Shown piece by piece: positions 24,959 through 35,800 of a stretch of DNA of 49,743 bases. The notes beneath the pieces are model-generated. The model was not told where the DNA came from. It saw nothing but the letters and a program-made list of their open reading frames with translations, and ran no database searches. Each line of letters begins with the position of its first letter. Position 1 is the stretch's first letter. Source of the stretch: Bacteroidia bacterium (GTDB lineage Bacteria; Bacteroidota; Bacteroidia; M30B66). A program made the position numbers and the translations under genes. Location of the stretch: NCBI GenBank assembly GCA_019695235.1, contig JAIBAI010000019.1:1-49743 (forward strand), written 5' to 3'.

Positions 24959-27520
24959 TTATTTCGCACCGATTATTTTGATCTCGGTCCTACGGTTCAA
25001 CTGCCGGCCTTCCGGAGTGTCATTGGTGGCAATTGGCTCCTTAAACGATCTACCGCCTGCTTTCAGACGTGATGCAGCAATTCCATTTCTAATCAAATAA
25101 GCGCGTACCACCAATGCCCTGCTTTCTGATAAACGCTGATTATATGCCATAGTGCCTATGTTGTCGGTATGGCCGGATATTTCAATCTCCAAACCAGGAT
25201 GTTTCTGCATAGTCTGAAGCAAATTATTAAGTGTTTTGTATGAAGTTGGGCGCAGTGTAGCTTTGTTGAAATCGAAGAAGATATTGTTGAGCACCATCTT
25301 CGAACCTTTTTTCAAGCTTACAAGTGGAATGTCAAGTGTGACTTCCTGCTTTGACGAGGAAGTATCAATCATCAGATTTGTTGAAAATGGCAGAAAACCT
25401 TCTGCTTCTGCTTGAATGGTCAAATCAGCACCATTGAAAACAATGCAATCGTAACTGCCAGGCTTACTATATACCAACATTGAAATACCGCCGTATTCTG
25501 TCACTTGTATCTTTGCCAGCACTGGTTTACCTGTGTTGATATCATACACCTTGCCCTGAAGTTTCGACATCACCGTACGGTTTATGCGTGTTAGCATATA
25601 TTGCCGGTTGAGCGCCGAATCAGCACGTACCCCCGTTATGATTAGAGAATCTGAAGCGGTACCATAATTTCGTGAGCGTGATAATGCCAAATAATCTGCA
25701 TTAACAGGTAAGCTTACCTCAAATTGCCCGTCACGTGCGGAATAAGTTGTCTTGACAACCTCTTTCGTTGCTAAATCCTGAAATTCTATCTCTCCAGCAA
25801 GAGGCACAAGTGTCTCACGGTCGGTTAATTGCCCCTTGATGGTTGTACTTACATCTTTGCTAAGTGCAATGTTCCTGGTTACAACCTGATTAGATGCTTC
25901 AAAAGGGATCTCTAAAATCTCTTTATACTCCTGAAAAGGACTTGCAATCACCGTTATCTCGTAGGTAGCCCCAACCGGAACATTGGCGATGGTCTCTCCT
26001 TTTCGTGTTTCGCGGCTTACAACCAATTGGCCATTTTGAAGATTACGTATTTCTATCAATGCTTCAAGAGGCTGTTCAAGCTTATCATCTGTGATAGTAA
26101 ACTGTAATGAACTAAGTTCTTCAACATCTTTTAAAAAGTGCATTACATAGATGTCTTTGTCGCCAAAACCTTCAGGGCGATAGGATGCAAAAAATGCTTT
26201 TTTACCATCCGAAGAAGGCACAAAAAATACATCATCCTCAGGTGAATTGATAGGATAACCAAGGTTTTCAGGCTTAGACCAGGTGCCATTTTTTAAGGTG
26301 CTTTTGAAGATATCAAAGCCGCCCATAGAATTGTGGCCTTTTGAAGAGAAATACAGACTTTTCCCATCCGGATGCAAGTACACCCCATCTTCATCATACT
26401 TGGTATTCAATGTGTTGCCAGCATTGCGAATATTGGCAAAGCTTCCATCCTCAAGTATATCTGCAACATACAAATCCTTCCCACCTGCCGCGGTTGAATC
26501 TTTCCGGTTAGAAATAAAATATAGCTGTTTATTATCTGGTGAATAACTGGCATGATTCTCATACCATTTTGAATTGATTCCTTGTAAAGGCTTAGGCTCA
26601 GACCATTGTACCCCTGAAAATACTGATTCGTAAATATCACCGCCATTACTTGTACGGTATATCAACAAGCGCTTACCATCGGCAGAAAGGTAAATAGATG
26701 CATCATGCTCATTTGTATTCACCGGAACTCCGATATTTTTTGCCTCTGCCCAGTTACTGTCAATTTTATACGAGATATAAATATCCTCAAAGAACAATGA
26801 ATCCTCCGGGTCAACCATTTTCCCGGTTGACTGCTCCCGGCGGGAAGTAAAAATAATCTTTGATTCGTTTTCAGGTAATACCGGTGAATAATCCGGAAAC
26901 TGGCTGTTTATTTCCGGACCTAAATTATCAATTCGTACCCTTACCGGATTTTTAATTAATTCAATTCCGGATTGACATTCTGTTATGCGTTTTTCAGCAT
27001 TTTCAACCATTTCTTTTGTAGGCTTTAAACTGGTTGATTTTGGGTCACGGATTGCTTCAAATAGCAAAATAGCCTTATCAAATTCAAGATTGTATTGGTA
27101 AGCGCTGCCCAGGGCCATTAAAAAATCAGCACTGAAAGAAGTGCTCAGCGAACGTGCTCTCTCAAGGTATGGGAGTGCCATCAGGCGATCTTTCTGAAGA
27201 TTTAAATAACACAATCCAATCTGGTAATTTAAATCGGCGTTATTGGGATTAAATTCCTGGGCCTTCAGGTAATGTTCTAGGGCTAAAGGAAAATAAACCG
27301 CCCCCCGTAAAAAATAGTAATCTCCTTTACGATACGCTTCTAATGCCTGATCAAATGCTTGTTCCTGCCCTGGGAAATTCTTTGACTTAAAAGGAACATC
27401 TGCTTTTTCCTGCGCAAATAATACAGTGCTGCTCAATAGCAGCATCAACCCAACCGTAATTATGCTTCTGAAAACCAAGTTCAGACTTTGCATCCAATTC
27501 ATCTTGATGCGAAGATACAT
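24959..27520 (-). CDS. PorE-like TPR/PD40/OmpA outer-membrane-associated protein
   Basis: Domains read in order: signal peptide (LMLLLSSTVLFAQ), TPR helices (nt about 27380-27000: NNADLNYQIGLCYLNL), PD40/WD40-like propeller blades (about 26830-26130: SADGKRLLIYR, SPDNKQLYFISNRKD, HPDGKSLYFSSKGHNSMGG, SSDGKKAFFASYRPEG), carboxypeptidase-regulatory-like sandwich repeats (about 26100-25400) and an OmpA peptidoglycan-binding domain (about 25300-24960: IFFDFNKATLRPTS, ISGHTDNIGTMAYN, QLNRRTEIKI). This order matches PorE of the type IX secretion system, which anchors the machinery to the cell wall. The two T9SS substrates in the window support that reading, but other OmpA paralogues share the layout. 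The ATG at 27520 gives 853 residues; ATGs at 27502 and 27493 are also possible, and the earlier TTG (27553) is unlikely. Confidence 0.88.
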   Translation of the reverse strand: MYLRIKMNWMQSLNLVFRSIITVGLMLLLSSTVLFAQEKADVPFKSKNFPGQEQAFDQALEAYRKGDYYFLRGAVYFPLALEHYLKAQEFNPNNADLNYQIGLCYLNLQKDRLMALPYLERARSLSTSFSADFLMALGSAYQYNLEFDKAILLFEAIRDPKSTSLKPTKEMVENAEKRITECQSGIELIKNPVRVRIDNLGPEINSQFPDYSPVLPENESKIIFTSRREQSTGKMVDPEDSLFFEDIYISYKIDSNWAEAKNIGVPVNTNEHDASIYLSADGKRLLIYRTSNGGDIYESVFSGVQWSEPKPLQGINSKWYENHASYSPDNKQLYFISNRKDSTAAGGKDLYVADILEDGSFANIRNAGNTLNTKYDEDGVYLHPDGKSLYFSSKGHNSMGGFDIFKSTLKNGTWSKPENLGYPINSPEDDVFFVPSSDGKKAFFASYRPEGFGDKDIYVMHFLKDVEELSSLQFTITDDKLEQPLEALIEIRNLQNGQLVVSRETRKGETIANVPVGATYEITVIASPFQEYKEILEIPFEASNQVVTRNIALSKDVSTTIKGQLTDRETLVPLAGEIEFQDLATKEVVKTTYSARDGQFEVSLPVNADYLALSRSRNYGTASDSLIITGVRADSALNRQYMLTRINRTVMSKLQGKVYDINTGKPVLAKIQVTEYGGISMLVYSKPGSYDCIVFNGADLTIQAEAEGFLPFSTNLMIDTSSSKQEVTLDIPLVSLKKGSKMVLNNIFFDFNKATLRPTSYKTLNNLLQTMQKHPGLEIEISGHTDNIGTMAYNQRLSESRALVVRAYLIRNGIAASRLKAGGRSFKEPIATNDTPEGRQLNRRTEIKIIGAK

Positions 27521-27595
27521 GATGCCACCTTTATTGCAATATGTTAAACGCAAAACAAAAATTTATTAGTTGTGCTTCTTTTATTGCGATTTTGT

Positions 27596-30214
27596 TTAGC
27601 CAACCAATGTTTCAACACGTTCAATGGCTACAGGCAAGCCTGCAATTTCACTTCCACCAGCGGTTGCAAAAAAGTCCTGACCTCCGCCTCCCCCGCGAAT
27701 ATCTTTTGATAACTCACGTACCAGCTTTGATGCCGACATTCCGGCCTCTACCAATTTCTTTCCCAATGCAATAGTGAGCATAGGCTTATTGTTTGCAATA
27801 TGGCCAATCACCAAGCACAAATCAGGGTATTTGTCCTTTAACCTGAAGGATAAATCTTTTATCTGTTCTGGCGCATCAAAATCTACAACCTTGTTAATCA
27901 ATCTCTTGTCGCCAATTTGCCGGATAGAAGTCTCTAATTGACTCTCCAGTTGCTTTGATTTTTCACGGTTAAATTGCGCTAATTTTTTTTCTAAAAAAGC
28001 AGTGTTTTCAATCATAGCCCTAATTGCTTTTTCAGGGTCTGCAGGGTTTTTCAACAACTCACGCACGGTTTCTAACTGCTGCCTTTCTTTATTTGCCGCT
28101 TCAATTGCATTCTTTCCGGTAAGCGCTTCGATGCGTCGAACCCCAGCGGCAACGGCACTTTCAGAAATTATCCTGAATAAACCTATCTGCCCGCTTGCTT
28201 GCACATGTGTTCCTCCACAAAGTTCAATTGAATATTCCGGGTCGAAACAAACCACCCTTACCTGCTCTCCGTATTTTTCACCAAAAAGTGCCATTGCCCC
28301 ACTTTTACGGGCCTGTTCAAGTGACATTTCCTCAATCTGGGCAGGAATGTTGCGCATAATTTGCTCATTCACAATAGCTTCTATTTTTTCTAACTGCCTT
28401 GCATCTGGTTTTTCAAAATGTGAAAAGTCAAAGCGGAGATAATGCTCATTCACCAGAGAGCCTTTCTGTTCAACATGTGTACCCAGCACCTCACGAAGTG
28501 CTGCATGGAGCAGGTGCGTTGCTGAATGGTTCTTGCGAATGGCTGCTCTCCTTGATTTGTCAACTACTGCCAATCCTTCTGCTTGTAGTTTTACTGGAAC
28601 TTGCTCTGTGAGGTGCAAAATTACGCCATGCTCTCTCCGGGTATCTAATACCTGAATTGATTTATCTTCAAAGGTTAAGGTGCCGGTATCTCCCACCTGA
28701 CCACCACTTTCGGCGTAAAAAGGTGTTTGATTGAATACTAAATGAAACTGTTTTTTGCCTTTGGCTGCCACTTCGCGATATGCAAGGATGCGTATAGGTG
28801 CCTCCTCTGTATGATAACCCAAAAACTGTGTGGCATTTGCTTGTCCATCACTGATATAGACCCAATCTCCGGCATCAGTAGCAGCGGCAGAACGGCTGCG
28901 TTCTTTTTGTTTTTCAAGTGCCGCTTCAAAGGCAGGCTCGTCAATCATTCTGCCATTTTCTCTTGCCATCAGGCTGGTCAAATCTTTCGGGAACCCATAA
29001 GTATCAAACAATTCAAAGACAAACTCTCCAGGTATAACCTTTACTTCCTTGTTTTTGGTAATAAAATCATGAAAGCGCTGAATACCTGTTTCGAGGGTTC
29101 TCAAAAAAGCATTTTCTTCTTCATGAATAACCTTAGTAATCAATTCACCCTGGGCAATTAACTCAGGATAATGTACCCCCATTGTTTGTTGAAGAACAGG
29201 AACCAATTGCACCAGAAAAGGTTCTCTTTGATTCAAAAATGTATATGCATACCGTACTGCTCTTCTCAAAATGCGGCGTATCACATATCCGGCTTTGTTA
29301 TTTGATGGTAGCTGCCCGTCAGTGATCGAAAAGGCGATTGTACGGATATGGTCTGAAAGCACCCGCATGGCAATATCGGTTTTCTCATCTTTACCATAGA
29401 CCAGCCCGGTTTGTTTTTCGATATGCTTTATAAATGGCTGAAACACATCGGTATCATAATTACTCGACTTGTTTTGAATTACCCGCACCAGCCGTTCGAA
29501 GCCCATGCCTGTATCAACGTGTCTGGCAGGCAGACTTTCAAGGCTACCGTCTTTTTTTCTATTGTATTGAATAAATACATTGTTCCATATTTCCAATACC
29601 TGCGGATGATCTTTGTTAACCAAAAGGTGACCAGCAATTTCGGCTCTTTCATTATCCGGTCTTAGATCAACGTGAATCTCACTACAAGGGCCGCAAGGAC
29701 CCGTATCCCCCATTTCCCAAAAATTATCTTTTTTTGAACCAAGTACTATATGTTCTTCAGCGACAATTTTGCGCCATTCTTGCAAAGCAATTTCAGAAGG
29801 AGGCAAGCCTTCCTGTGCATCACCCTCAAACACAGTTACATAAAGGCGTGAAGGGTCTAACTTAAATACTTCTGTAAGTAACTCCCAACTCCAGGCAATG
29901 GCTTCGGCTTTGAAATAATCGCCAAACGACCAATTGCCTAACATTTCAAACATCGTATGGTGATAAGTATCTACCCCCACCTCTTCAAGGTCATTATGTT
30001 TCCCACTGACTCTTAAGCATTTCTGACTATTTGCAACGCGTTTGTATTTCGCGTTGGCATTACCCAGAAAAATATCTTTAAACTGGTTCATCCCTGCATT
30101 GGTAAACATCAGGGTGGGGTCATCCTTAATGACCATCGGTGCTGAAGGAACGATATGGTGTTCTTTAGATTTGAAAAATTCTAGAAATGCCTCTCTGATT
30201 TGGTTTGCGTTCAT
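27596..30214 (-). CDS. alaS: Alanyl-tRNA synthetase
   Basis: AlaS charges tRNA-Ala and edits mischarged Ser/Gly. The 872-residue protein opens with MNANQIREAFLEFFKSKEHHIVPSAP-type sequence and has the class II catalytic part (TNAGMNQFKDIFLG, GDTGPCGPCSEIH, VFIQYNR, DTGMGFERL), the editing domain with HSATHLLHAAL and CGGTHV zinc-type ligands, and the C-terminal C-Ala domain with the glycine run GGGGGQDFFATAGG. An upstream in-frame start at 30256 would add 14 unconserved residues and is rejected. It is divergent from the M23 peptidase gene across about 105 nt. Confidence 0.98.
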   Translation of the reverse strand: MNANQIREAFLEFFKSKEHHIVPSAPMVIKDDPTLMFTNAGMNQFKDIFLGNANAKYKRVANSQKCLRVSGKHNDLEEVGVDTYHHTMFEMLGNWSFGDYFKAEAIAWSWELLTEVFKLDPSRLYVTVFEGDAQEGLPPSEIALQEWRKIVAEEHIVLGSKKDNFWEMGDTGPCGPCSEIHVDLRPDNERAEIAGHLLVNKDHPQVLEIWNNVFIQYNRKKDGSLESLPARHVDTGMGFERLVRVIQNKSSNYDTDVFQPFIKHIEKQTGLVYGKDEKTDIAMRVLSDHIRTIAFSITDGQLPSNNKAGYVIRRILRRAVRYAYTFLNQREPFLVQLVPVLQQTMGVHYPELIAQGELITKVIHEEENAFLRTLETGIQRFHDFITKNKEVKVIPGEFVFELFDTYGFPKDLTSLMARENGRMIDEPAFEAALEKQKERSRSAAATDAGDWVYISDGQANATQFLGYHTEEAPIRILAYREVAAKGKKQFHLVFNQTPFYAESGGQVGDTGTLTFEDKSIQVLDTRREHGVILHLTEQVPVKLQAEGLAVVDKSRRAAIRKNHSATHLLHAALREVLGTHVEQKGSLVNEHYLRFDFSHFEKPDARQLEKIEAIVNEQIMRNIPAQIEEMSLEQARKSGAMALFGEKYGEQVRVVCFDPEYSIELCGGTHVQASGQIGLFRIISESAVAAGVRRIEALTGKNAIEAANKERQQLETVRELLKNPADPEKAIRAMIENTAFLEKKLAQFNREKSKQLESQLETSIRQIGDKRLINKVVDFDAPEQIKDLSFRLKDKYPDLCLVIGHIANNKPMLTIALGKKLVEAGMSASKLVRELSKDIRGGGGGQDFFATAGGSEIAGLPVAIERVETLVG

Positions 30215-30295
30215 AAATTTGGGATAGCCTAAGCGTGCCAAAATTAATAAAACCAAGGCTATATACTAAAAGGCAGCATTATTCGTTCAAAGGCT

Positions 30296-30303
30296 TAATT
30301 TTG
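30296..30303 (+). promoter_or_regulatory. -7 promoter box of the M23 peptidase gene
   Basis: TAATTTTG, exact TAnnTTTG, 15 nt before the ATG at 30319; it supports that ATG over the earlier in-frame start at 30235. Confidence 0.68.
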
Positions 30304-30318
30304 TACCAAATAACGCTT

Positions 30319-31290
30319 ATGGCAAAAGTAAAATATCAGTTCAACACCAAGTCATTATCGTACGAGCGGATTCGTTTAGGTGCTAAAGAGCGTATGCTTC
30401 GGTTTTTGTCGTTTGCCGCAACCGGACTTGTATTCGCAACGCTCGGGGTTGTGGTGGCCTATAATACCATTGATTCACCAAGAGAAAAGCAATTAGAGAG
30501 AGAGCTTGACCAGATGAAAATGGAGTACGATTTGGTAAACCAGCGTTTAAACCAGATGGGCTCAGTTCTTGAAAATCTGCGCGATCGCGACGACAATATA
30601 TACCGGGTAGTTTTTGAAGCAGAGCCTATTCCGGATGAAGTACGACAGGCAGGTTTTGGGGGGGTAAACCGCTATTCGAAATACAAAAACATGGAAAACG
30701 CCGAAATGGTTGTTTCTACCCTGAGCAAGGCCGACCGGCTGGCAAAACAAATTGTTATTCAAAGTAAATCTTACGATGACATTTTCCAGATGGTGCGTAA
30801 CAAAGCCACTATGCTTGCCTGCATCCCTGCCATTCAACCTGTAAATAACAAAGACTTGCGCCGGATGGCTTCAGGATATGGTTACCGTACAGACCCCATT
30901 TACAAAACTACCAAGTTTCATGCAGGCATGGACTTTGCAGCGCCCAATGGCACCGAAATATATGCTACTGGCGACGGGAGTGTATTAAGAGCTGATGCTG
31001 ATGCATCTGGTTATGGTAACCACGTACGAATTAATCATGGATATGGATATATAACCCTTTATGGCCACATGAGTAAAATTAAGGTACGCCCGGGGCAAAA
31101 AGTAAAACGAGGCGATATAATCGGATATATTGGTAACACAGGTAAATCAGTCGGTCCTCATTTACATTATGAAGTACATAAAAACGGACAACCAATCAAT
31201 CCGGTCAATTTTTATTACAATGATTTAAGTCCGGAAGAGTATGAAAAGATGCTTGAATTATCCGGCACTGAAAACCAGGCATTTGATTAA
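30319..31290 (+). CDS. Membrane-anchored M23 (LytM-type) peptidase
   Basis: This 323-residue protein has one N-terminal membrane anchor (FAATGLVFATLGVVVAYN, residues about 33-50), a coiled-coil stretch (REKQLERELDQMKMEYDLVNQRLNQM) and a C-terminal M23 domain. The zinc ligands are visible: SGYGYRTDP, FHAGMDFAAP (His and Asp) and GPHLHYEVH (H-x-H), with TLYGHMS between. M23 enzymes cut glycyl peptide bonds in peptidoglycan, and close relatives act in cell division or cell shape. The domain should face the periplasm. Its TAA stop shares TTAA with the stop of the convergent gene (4-nt overlap). Confidence 0.95.
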   Translation: MAKVKYQFNTKSLSYERIRLGAKERMLRFLSFAATGLVFATLGVVVAYNTIDSPREKQLERELDQMKMEYDLVNQRLNQMGSVLENLRDRDDNIYRVVFEAEPIPDEVRQAGFGGVNRYSKYKNMENAEMVVSTLSKADRLAKQIVIQSKSYDDIFQMVRNKATMLACIPAIQPVNNKDLRRMASGYGYRTDPIYKTTKFHAGMDFAAPNGTEIYATGDGSVLRADADASGYGNHVRINHGYGYITLYGHMSKIKVRPGQKVKRGDIIGYIGNTGKSVGPHLHYEVHKNGQPINPVNFYYNDLSPEEYEKMLELSGTENQAFD

Positions 31291-32891
31291 TCTTCTTTGC
31301 CATTACTGCCAATAGCCAGAATACCCGTTTTGTATTTATTTGCTGAGATACCAATGAGTAGTATTGATTCATTGCTGATTTGACAGCTTGCCCTTGGAAG
31401 CATCGGAAACTTATTCCGCTTTTCTGTTGATAGCGCATCTCTGGTATAATTACCATTACTTTTCATCGTCACAAGTACCGGAACCGCACGTTCAACATTG
31501 TTCATCACAGCAACTTTTCTGGCATCATTCTTTGCTGTATTTGCCTGATTATCGTTGAACACAAAATATATCTGGTCTTTATTTTGCGCAAACACATACG
31601 ATGAAAACCGGCCTCCATCATTTGCCGTTTCCTGAAATTTCGGAATATCGGCCGACCAGATAACCTGCCCTTGCCGGCTCATGTTAATTACAGCTATGCT
31701 ATTAAAGTTATATATGTAATTACAGTTCATCATGCCGGTACGGTAGTCCTGATAACAAATTTCATCAATTAAAAATTGTTCAGCAACTAGGGCATAACCA
31801 GAATCACCAAACTGAATAAAATGATCAAGCTTAAAATCAGGTAATTCCATATTGTCCCTTCCACGACTACCAATTCCTAAACTTGTCTTGAAAGAACCAT
31901 CAAAAATGCTCAGTTTTTTCTCAACTACCCCACCTGCATTCCGGTCAATTTTCATAAAAAATACCCCTTCGGTCTGGCGGGCCACATTACTTGCATAAAA
32001 GCCTGAAAAAGTAATCTGACCATTTGCTTCCGGAATAAACCGAATATCTACAATACGGTGTTCTGGCAACACTATTTCGTAATCTTCTACCTCAGATGAA
32101 TCTCCTGTAAATGTTACCAGACTGTATCTGTAAGATGCCTGTTCTTTGTTTCTGGCCTTTTTCTCCTGTGTTTCAAGACGGACTAATAAATAAACACGAC
32201 CGCTGGCATCAACTTTGGCGCTATGTACGCTAAATTTATTGCCGGCGTATGGAAACTCAATACTCCTGTTCAGGGTACTCTGAAGCTGCTCGTTAAATAA
32301 GATAAACTGAATTTTCTCCCTTTCGAATTTATCCCAGCGTTCTGAAAAGAAGGCAAGCATGGTGGAAGAATCTGCTGAATGCACAAAATTCAACCCTTCT
32401 ACCATGCTTTTACGGGTAGCACCAAATTCTGCAATTTTTGTTTCTTTCCCTTCCGGCTCCCCCTCCAGATTGTAAGGCCGGCCATACAATTCAATCTTAT
32501 CACGTGTTTTATTAAAGTATGTGGCAAACAGCACCGGATGCGAACCAATTTTTTCCAACACCTGGTATTCAAGTGATTTATCTCCTTTTGAGGTTTCCAA
32601 CTGAATCGGCCGGTTAAATTGTGGTAGTACCGTCAGATTATCAAGTCGCTGTATAAACGTTTTGCCTGGTGAAAAAAGGCGATCACTTGTACGACTTTGC
32701 ATTAAAATTCCTTCGTCCCAGTTGCCAATTACTTTAAAGCTTGCGGAACTTCCAGGCTTAAATACTTCTCCCCCCCATCGAATCTGTGCTTGGGCTTCAA
32801 GCTGTGAATGAAGCGTTGGCATTAGTATCAACAACAAACCACCAATTATGGTAGTCGCACCCACTATTTGATTTTTTATTGTTTGAATCAT
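31287..32891 (-). CDS. Exported protein coupled to tamB, unrecognised
   Basis: I do not recognise this 534-residue protein. It has a signal peptide (IIGGLLLILMPTLHSQLEAQA), and the mature part is rich in repeating beta strands of 45-60 residues with phrases like FATYFNKTRDKIELYGR, MLAFFSERWDKFEREK, VYLLVRLETQ and YALVAEQFLID, which suggests a beta-propeller-like fold. No catalytic motif is evident. Its ATG overlaps the tamB stop as ATGA, so its translation is probably coupled to tamB, implying a related task in outer-membrane assembly or surveillance; that is inference from context only. Expected location is the periplasm or outer membrane. Confidence 0.85.
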   Translation of the reverse strand: MIQTIKNQIVGATTIIGGLLLILMPTLHSQLEAQAQIRWGGEVFKPGSSASFKVIGNWDEGILMQSRTSDRLFSPGKTFIQRLDNLTVLPQFNRPIQLETSKGDKSLEYQVLEKIGSHPVLFATYFNKTRDKIELYGRPYNLEGEPEGKETKIAEFGATRKSMVEGLNFVHSADSSTMLAFFSERWDKFEREKIQFILFNEQLQSTLNRSIEFPYAGNKFSVHSAKVDASGRVYLLVRLETQEKKARNKEQASYRYSLVTFTGDSSEVEDYEIVLPEHRIVDIRFIPEANGQITFSGFYASNVARQTEGVFFMKIDRNAGGVVEKKLSIFDGSFKTSLGIGSRGRDNMELPDFKLDHFIQFGDSGYALVAEQFLIDEICYQDYRTGMMNCNYIYNFNSIAVINMSRQGQVIWSADIPKFQETANDGGRFSSYVFAQNKDQIYFVFNDNQANTAKNDARKVAVMNNVERAVPVLVTMKSNGNYTRDALSTEKRNKFPMLPRASCQISNESILLIGISANKYKTGILAIGSNGKED

Positions 32892-35800
32892 CTTAATTTT
32901 TTCTTGCGTAGCTCAGAGAGTGCTTCAAAATCTCTCCGATAGAACAGACCTATTCCCTGTGTATAAGGCACCCCATTGTACACTAAAAGATGTTGGTTTG
33001 AACGGTTAAAGACACGTATTCTTATGGTACCATCAGGATTTAATTTTGCTTCAATGTTAAATTCTCCCACGAGGTTGCTGGTATTTTGAACTGCGCTTTG
33101 AGGAATACCGGCAGTACCGAAGTTGCCATCAATCATTACCCTGTCGCCAAGAAGTTGTGTTGACCACATCAAGCGCAATTCTTCAGTATTGGTAGCATCA
33201 CCCTGTTTGTAATTCACCCCAAGCTTCACATCATCACTCAGCGCACCCAACATATTTGAAAGCTGCCCTGAGATCAATTCACTGGCGTTCACCCCACCTA
33301 ATCCGGCAATTTCATTGGCTCCTCCCTGGTTTGGCCAAAAATTACCCAGCATAATCAGTGCAAAAACCTGGCGATTTAACTCATCGTCACTTGCAATTTG
33401 TGAACGCAATAGATTTCTGGTTGCTTCATCTGCATTAGGCAATTGAATGTCGAACTTCACGGTAGGCTTCATCAACTTATCACTTAGATTCATGACCGCA
33501 TATACGTCAATCATGCGTTTGACTGTGGCACTTGAATCAATATTTTTCACAAGATTGTAAAGTGAAGTACGCACTTTATACAGTGCTGTAAGGTTAATAT
33601 CTGCATCATAAGGGTCGCCTTTGAAACTGATAGTTCCACCCGGTTGAAGTGTAAAGGGTTTTGAAACTACCAGATTAAATTGATAATCACCGCTTGTAAT
33701 TGTATAATCGCCAAACATATTAAAAGCACCTGCCTCCGTTACTTCCATGTGTAAATCAGCAGTACCTACCCCCCGAATCATATCACCGGTTTGAGGGTCA
33801 AAAATTAAAATCACATCGGCATCATTACTGATATTCAGGTTGAAATTCAACTCATATCCGGTATGGTTTATCAAATTGGCCTTTTTCCGGATGCGATTCG
33901 TCGTTTGCCCTGTTTTTTCGAAAGTGATAAAATCCTGACTACTTACCTCACCTGCATCAAATAAAGGAAGATAAAACTCGGTACCTTTTTCTGTTTTTGC
34001 GGTAATATCCATAACAATATTTTCTATGGGGCCATGTGCCCTGAAGCTACCGCTGGCAAAGGCTGTGCCATAGAATAAATCACTTTGAGTTTCATTGGTA
34101 TTCAGTGCATGTATGCGTTTTGATTGCAATTTTATGTCGAAATTAAGATCGTTAAAATGGCGGTGATTGAGCTTAAAATCCAATAGGGCAGTGTTTCCAA
34201 ACTGGTCATTTACCAGAATATTTTTGGCAGTGATTTGATTTTTCTCGAGTATAAATTCATGGGTAAATGAATAGGTAGTATTCAACAGGTCAACTGTCAG
34301 GGCTGTTCTTTTCAGGTTGATACTTCCTTCTGCCTGTGGTTCTGAGGGGCTTCCCGAAAGATGGATTTTCCCATCTGCATAGCCATCCACGATATTAGAA
34401 AAGATATCCTTCAGGTAACGTTCAAAGAGCTCAACTTTTAGGTTATTGAGACTGATATCCAAATCGAGGCTATTTTTATCTCTTTCCGGATAAATGCCCC
34501 CTTTGAATGCCATTCGTGGTACATTTGCTGCCGTAAGTGCCCCTTCAAGGTTAATACGTTTTTCAGCCGGAATCCAGGTACTTGCCAGTAATCCATCACC
34601 AAAGAAATCTCCGTTCAGGCTAATAGACTGAAATTTCAGGTTACTTTTAAAATAGGGTTCACCTTTCAGGCCGCCAAGAGAAATTATACCAAAGGCTTTT
34701 CCCTGAAGGTTAATTCCGGCAGATAGCAATAATGGGTTTATATTACTTATATTGAAACGATCGAGTACCACATCAAGTTCATCCTGTGGTCTGTTTCCGA
34801 TTACCCCGTCAATTCTGATAAATTCATCCAGATGCGAAAACGATAGATTTTCGAAGGTGTATGCCGCTGTATCAATTGCAACAAAGTTACCTTCATTAAC
34901 CTGCCATAGTGAATCTCCCATAAGAATCAACGAAGGCAGTACCTCTAACCTGGCCGACTTGCCTTGAAATGCAAGCCTGAGATTTAGTTGCGCATCAGGC
35001 TTGCTCAGTATATTTCTTGATGCCCATTGCAGGTTTATGTCTGCATCACCGCTATCAGCCTTGATTTCAGAGCGGATGTGTTTAATTTTCAGGCTGTCAG
35101 TAAGCTGTAAAGTCTGGGTATTCAGTATTGCTGTTAATTTTTTTCCGGATGTATTCACATCAAAATCAAAAGCATCAAAGCCTAGCTCAGCAACGTGCAT
35201 TTGTGGAATCTCGGCCTGAAAACGAATTAACTCTCTTGAAGAAGAATAGCTCAGGTTGAGCTCCCCGCCTTTGTTTACCTGTATTGAGGGTACAAATAAT
35301 GCCGAAAGCAGCCGTGTATCTTTCAGCTTAACAAAGGCGGTAATTTCCTGTGCTGCCTTTGTAGTATTGTCACCTGCAATTGCAAACCAGTCGGGCAAGG
35401 CCTGATTGAGGGTTTTTGCAAATGCCGGAAGAATATCCTGAACAGCAATAGAACCATGAATGCCGGCGTCAAACATATTGCTGTAAAATTCAATATCCCG
35501 GTTGTTTTGATCGCCCTCAAGTTCTAACAGAAGATCATCAATGTTATAGCGGCCTTTGCCATATTTAACCAATGCTTCGCTGATTTCCAGGTGACCGGTA
35601 AGATTATCAATATGCTCACCTTCTAAGTCTGCTATCAATTCAGCTGACACAGTCATTAGTGAATCGGTTTTCCACAAGCCCAAAGCAGCCGGGTCGGCAT
35701 TTCCCACCGAAGCATTCATCTGCAATGAAGGCCTCTTCAAACCTAAATTGGCACTCAGATTGGCTTCTATTTTCAAGTGCTGATCGGCAACTTTCACACG

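Noticed and set aside
28002-28442. Long open frame (146 codons) antisense to alaS
   Set aside because: It is fully inside the well-conserved alaS gene, has no promoter box, and its composition reflects the codon pattern of the opposite strand.
30224-30262. Inverted repeat ATAGCCT/AGGCTAT between alaS and the M23 gene
   Set aside because: Seven-base arms with a 25-nt spacer in AT-rich DNA could arise by chance; not linked to a promoter box.
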